Source: Minisyncoccota bacterium
Lineage (GTDB): Bacteria > Patescibacteria > Paceibacteria > UBA9973
NCBI GenBank assembly: GCA_028696935.1
Contig: JAQVGE010000037.1
Coordinates: 1-8,704, forward strand
DNA: 8,704 nt
Reading direction: 5' to 3'
Shown: in pieces, positions 5,764 to 8,704 of the stretch
Numbering within the stretch: position 1 is the first letter of the stretch
Layout of the letters: each line of letters starts with the position of its first letter
Translations under genes and position numbers: made by a program
The notes under the pieces: generated by a model
Databases searched by the model: none
What the model was told of the DNA's origin: nothing
What the model saw: the letters and a program-made list of their open reading frames with translations, nothing else

Positions 5764-7390
5764 AACGTAAATTATTTAATTGTTCAAAAATCTGACCTTC
5801 TAACTCCTTTGACTCCTTAAAATACTCTGACAAATTCTTTTGATATTCAGACATCTTTTTATCAAACTCTTCTTTAGTAATATCAACATATTCAATCTTT
5901 ATATCAAAATACTGTCCGGCACTGAAACTATAATTTTTCTCTTTTATTTCACCATAAGTTGCTATAACAGATAAATCCTCTATTTGCTCCTTTTTATTGA
6001 AAGTTTTAAATATTAATTCTTCCTCTTCTGTTGACAAAACTGTCTTTTCATTCTTTCCATCTAGTCTAATCTTTTTTCCTAACTTTGAGGCATCCATTAA
6101 AACAACTTTATCATCACTATTTGTTTTATCAATAAAAACAACAGATACATTTGTTCCTGTGGTAGCAAATATATTGGGCGGCATACTAACCACTCCTTTC
6201 AACATTTTTTCATCAATTAATTTTTCTCTAATCTTTTTTTCTATTCCGCTTTGGGCGGTAATAAAACCAGTAGGAACAACTACTGCCGCTCTCCCCTTAT
6301 TTGATAGCGAATGGATAATATGTTGAATGAATAATAAATATATGGCCATTGATTGTTTCTTGGCCTTGGCTACTTTTGGAATTCCTGCAAAAAATCTTTT
6401 GCTATTTTCTTTTGTGTCTAAATCGTCTCGCCATTTACTAAAATCTAACTTAAATGGAGGATTAGAAACTATAAAATCAAACTTTTTTAATTCTCCCCCA
6501 TCTTTGTGATAAGGATCTTTAATAGTATTACCCTGAATAATGTTATGAATAGAATGAACTAAATTATTCAAAATCAAATTTAAACGTAAAAGGTTGGATG
6601 ATTTATCTGATATATCTTGAGAATAAATAGTACATTTATCTTCTCCAATAGCATGCGCTACGCTCATAAGAAGAGTGCCTGAACCAGCAGAAGGATCGTA
6701 TACGCTAACATTACTCACTGGCTTATCTACTAAAATATTTGCCATTATTTTAGCAATCGCATGAGGTGTATAATACTCGGCATAAACACCGCCTCCATCT
6801 CTATTATAATCTTTAATTAGATATTCAAAGATATGAGAAAAGAAATCAAATTTTTGTTCAAAAATATCTTCAAAATTTATATCAACAAGCTGATTAATAA
6901 GAGCTTTAGAAAAATTATCTTTTTGTTTTTCTGAAAAATTTCTCAAATACTCATCAACCCCATAAAACAACTGAATTTTATTTCCTTCTTCAGTCTTAAC
7001 TGAAAAAACATCATTATTAATCTTTGAAATATCCCTTAAAGTATCACTGAATAATTTAGCGAATTGTTCAGAGTTAGATTTATTATATAAAGTAGAAATA
7101 AAATGATCAGGATAAAGCCTAGCGCTATCTGGACTCATTTTTTTCAGCAAAAATTCATACTCATCTTTACTATATTTTTTTATATCTTCTTCCCAGTTAT
7201 CAGAATTTTTTAACTTCTTGTCTAATAGTTTCACCTCATAACCAAACTTATCATTCATGAATTTATACAAAAAAACTTGAGTGATAATTTTAAATTCATC
7301 ACCGCTATTACCTAAACCATAGTCGCTACAAGTACCTTTAAGATTGTCAATTAGACTTTTAGTTTTAGAAATAAAGATTTGCTCTGTCAT
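5756..7390 (-). CDS. hsdM: Type I restriction-modification methyltransferase subunit M
   Basis: HsdM (544 residues) is the adenine-N6 methyltransferase that, as M2S, methylates the site read by HsdS; with HsdR it forms the restriction complex. The N-terminal helical HsdM domain covers about 1-150 (DNLKGTCSDYGLGNSGDEFK and following). YYTPHAIAKIMANIL (206-220) leads into the AdoMet motif I, YDPSAGSGTLL (231-241). The catalytic motif IV is NPPF (310-313) in IVSNPPFKLDF. Further family segments are KKQSMAIYLLFIQHIIHSL, GRAAVVVPTGFI and PPNIFATTGTNVSVVFI. The C-terminal ~60 residues are charged and helical, as expected for contact with HsdS. All key residues are present and the length is normal, so it should be active. 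Its ATG overlaps the hsdR stop (ATGA, 4 bp), and its end overlaps hsdS. Confidence 0.95.
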   Translation of the reverse strand: MTEQIFISKTKSLIDNLKGTCSDYGLGNSGDEFKIITQVFLYKFMNDKFGYEVKLLDKKLKNSDNWEEDIKKYSKDEYEFLLKKMSPDSARLYPDHFISTLYNKSNSEQFAKLFSDTLRDISKINNDVFSVKTEEGNKIQLFYGVDEYLRNFSEKQKDNFSKALINQLVDINFEDIFEQKFDFFSHIFEYLIKDYNRDGGGVYAEYYTPHAIAKIMANILVDKPVSNVSVYDPSAGSGTLLMSVAHAIGEDKCTIYSQDISDKSSNLLRLNLILNNLVHSIHNIIQGNTIKDPYHKDGGELKKFDFIVSNPPFKLDFSKWRDDLDTKENSKRFFAGIPKVAKAKKQSMAIYLLFIQHIIHSLSNKGRAAVVVPTGFITAQSGIEKKIREKLIDEKMLKGVVSMPPNIFATTGTNVSVVFIDKTNSDDKVVLMDASKLGKKIRLDGKNEKTVLSTEEEELIFKTFNKKEQIEDLSVIATYGEIKEKNYSFSAGQYFDIKIEYVDITKEEFDKKMSEYQKNLSEYFKESKELEGQIFEQLNNLRYE

Positions 7391-8704
7391 AAGGTTGTAT
7401 TATTATATTCATATAGATATTCAGCGGTCGCATATTTATTAATTCTCTCCGCTGAAAGATTGTCGAGCTTAACGCCATGATTTTCAAAATTAGAAATAAC
7501 TATAGGGCTCATAAACTTGATAAAATATTCTTCATTTTGAACCATTTGTGAATTATCGAGAACTTTCTGATCGGCTTGTTTTTTTACATCATTTAAAGCT
7601 TCAAATATCAATGTTTCTCTGGTATCTACATTTTTCTCCTCCTTGATTCTTTTATGAAGTCTGGCAAATTTTTCATCCTTACTATATTTTGATTTAAGTA
7701 AATTATTCTTTCTGTTTAATTCTTTAATAGCTTCATAGATTTTTTCAAGAGAATGAATATTTCTATTCATTTCTTCTTGAGTTATTTCATCTAAGTTCTT
7801 CTTTTCAAATAATCTCCTTAATTCTTCATACAAAGCTATAAATTCTTTATCATTTTTATCAAAATTTCTAGCCATTTCTTCTCTTGTCTTTTTTAAAGTA
7901 TTTTTTAGTTTATCCGCAATAACCATTTCCTCTTCAGACACTTTTCTAAAAGTAAATAAAACATCTTCAAGAGCAACATTTAATAAATTGTTAGTTTCAG
8001 CATTATTTTCTAATGAATCTTTTAGATTGATTAAACTTAAATGATTATCTGTTTCGTTATATAAAATATTTAGTTTTTTAAAATCTAATTTATCCAAAAC
8101 ATCATAATAACCAAGCAAGCGAATCATGTTATACAGGTTTTTAGCGGACTCTAAAGCTTTCTTTATTTCTAAAACCTTATCTTTATCTTTAATCTCACTG
8201 ATCTGCTGAGAAAAAATTTCGGCATTTTGTAAATCAAATTCAAATAACTTATCCTTTATTTTTTCAATCTCGCTTTCTACTTCATCTTTGGATAAAAACA
8301 GATTTGAATAGGTGCTCATTTCATCTCCTAACTCATCTTGCAACTCTTCGAAATAGGCTTTATTTGTAGCATCAAACTCTTTTCGAATATCCGCAAAATC
8401 AACCACATAACCATAGCGAAAATCTTGATATGGTCTATTAACTCTAGTGAGTGTTTGGAGTAGGTTATGTTTTTTTATAACTCTTCCTAAATAAAGCTTC
8501 TTTAATCTTGGGCAATCAAAGCCCGTAAGAAGCATATTATAAACAAATAACAAATGAATTTTACCTTCTTTAAATCCATCTATTTCTTCTTTTCTTTCTT
8601 CTTTACTGCCAACGTCATGAAGAATTAAGCTCGCTTTAAGGTCTTTATATTTATCATTAAAAATATCAAACATTTTTTTAGCTTGATCTGAGCTATCACA
8701 AACA
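7387..8704 (-). CDS. hsdR: Type I restriction subunit R, C-terminal part (5' end outside window)
   Basis: About 438 C-terminal residues of the motor/nuclease subunit of a type I restriction enzyme, roughly the last 40-45% of a usual ~1000-residue HsdR. The frame is open to the right edge of the window; the ATG at 8671-8673 is internal, because VCDSSDQAKK immediately before it is a conserved HsdR segment (second RecA-like domain). Superfamily 2 helicase motif V is seen in YNMLLTGFDCPRLKKLYLG and motif VI in LLQTLTRVNRPY, followed by GYVVDF. The remaining ~300 residues are charged, helical and partly coiled-coil, the C-terminal domain that docks onto the methyltransferase core. The nuclease domain and Walker motifs lie upstream of the window. 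It is the first visible gene of the operon and overlaps hsdM by 4 bp. No frameshift or internal stop is seen. Confidence 0.93.
   Translation of the reverse strand, partial: VCDSSDQAKKMFDIFNDKYKDLKASLILHDVGSKEERKEEIDGFKEGKIHLLFVYNMLLTGFDCPRLKKLYLGRVIKKHNLLQTLTRVNRPYQDFRYGYVVDFADIRKEFDATNKAYFEELQDELGDEMSTYSNLFLSKDEVESEIEKIKDKLFEFDLQNAEIFSQQISEIKDKDKVLEIKKALESAKNLYNMIRLLGYYDVLDKLDFKKLNILYNETDNHLSLINLKDSLENNAETNNLLNVALEDVLFTFRKVSEEEMVIADKLKNTLKKTREEMARNFDKNDKEFIALYEELRRLFEKKNLDEITQEEMNRNIHSLEKIYEAIKELNRKNNLLKSKYSKDEKFARLHKRIKEEKNVDTRETLIFEALNDVKKQADQKVLDNSQMVQNEEYFIKFMSPIVISNFENHGVKLDNLSAERINKYATAEYLYEYNNTTL

Noticed and set aside
1..8704. Recoded UGA (as in some CPR bacteria or mollicutes)
   Set aside because: TGA is the hsdR stop, overlapping the hsdM start in ATGA, and no long frame needs TGA to be read through.

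Overview
The window is AT-rich bacterial DNA with compact, overlapping genes. It reads as an accessory or defence locus. The standard genetic code fits: TAA, TAG and TGA all act as stops at sensible gene ends. None of the seven gene starts visible or inferred here has a clear Shine-Dalgarno sequence. Together with the low GC, this suggests a lineage that makes little use of SD initiation, such as Patescibacteria/CPR or Bacteroidota. The sequence alone does not settle the taxon.

Left part, plus strand (1-1428): three overlapping genes. They are the C-terminal end of a beta-class DNA methyltransferase, a second complete beta-class methyltransferase (TDPPYG and DPFGGSG motifs), and a small helix-turn-helix protein of the phage/terminase-small-subunit-like kind. 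No restriction nuclease is next to them, so they look like a phage-type or orphan methylation module. A near-perfect bidirectional terminator (1446-1484) separates this module from the convergent minus-strand genes.

Middle, minus strand (1492-2721): a 300-residue protein with two N-terminal membrane helices and a C-terminal extracytoplasmic domain, preceded by a 327-bp gene-free stretch. That stretch is dense with secondary structure. It contains a three-helix RNA domain (2446-2533) whose closing stem is followed by a U7 tract, and three copies of a 10-nt word (GTAGGTTAGG or its complement) that allow mutually exclusive pairings. The layout resembles a transcription attenuator or riboswitch-like leader for the membrane-protein gene, or a free-standing small RNA. 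I recognise no known family, and this is the best candidate for something undescribed here.

Right part, minus strand (2722-8704): a type I restriction-modification operon in the order hsdR (5' end outside the window), hsdM, hsdS, then a fourth gene for an OLD-like AAA ATPase with a TOPRIM-type C-terminal region. Junctions are tight (4-bp overlap, 8-bp overlap, 15-bp gap), so the four genes are probably co-transcribed and end at a terminator at 2659-2690. HsdM and HsdS would methylate a bipartite target and HsdR would translocate and cut unmodified DNA. The OLD-like protein is probably an additional anti-phage nuclease carried in the same operon, in the way that other accessory nucleases are found in hsd loci.
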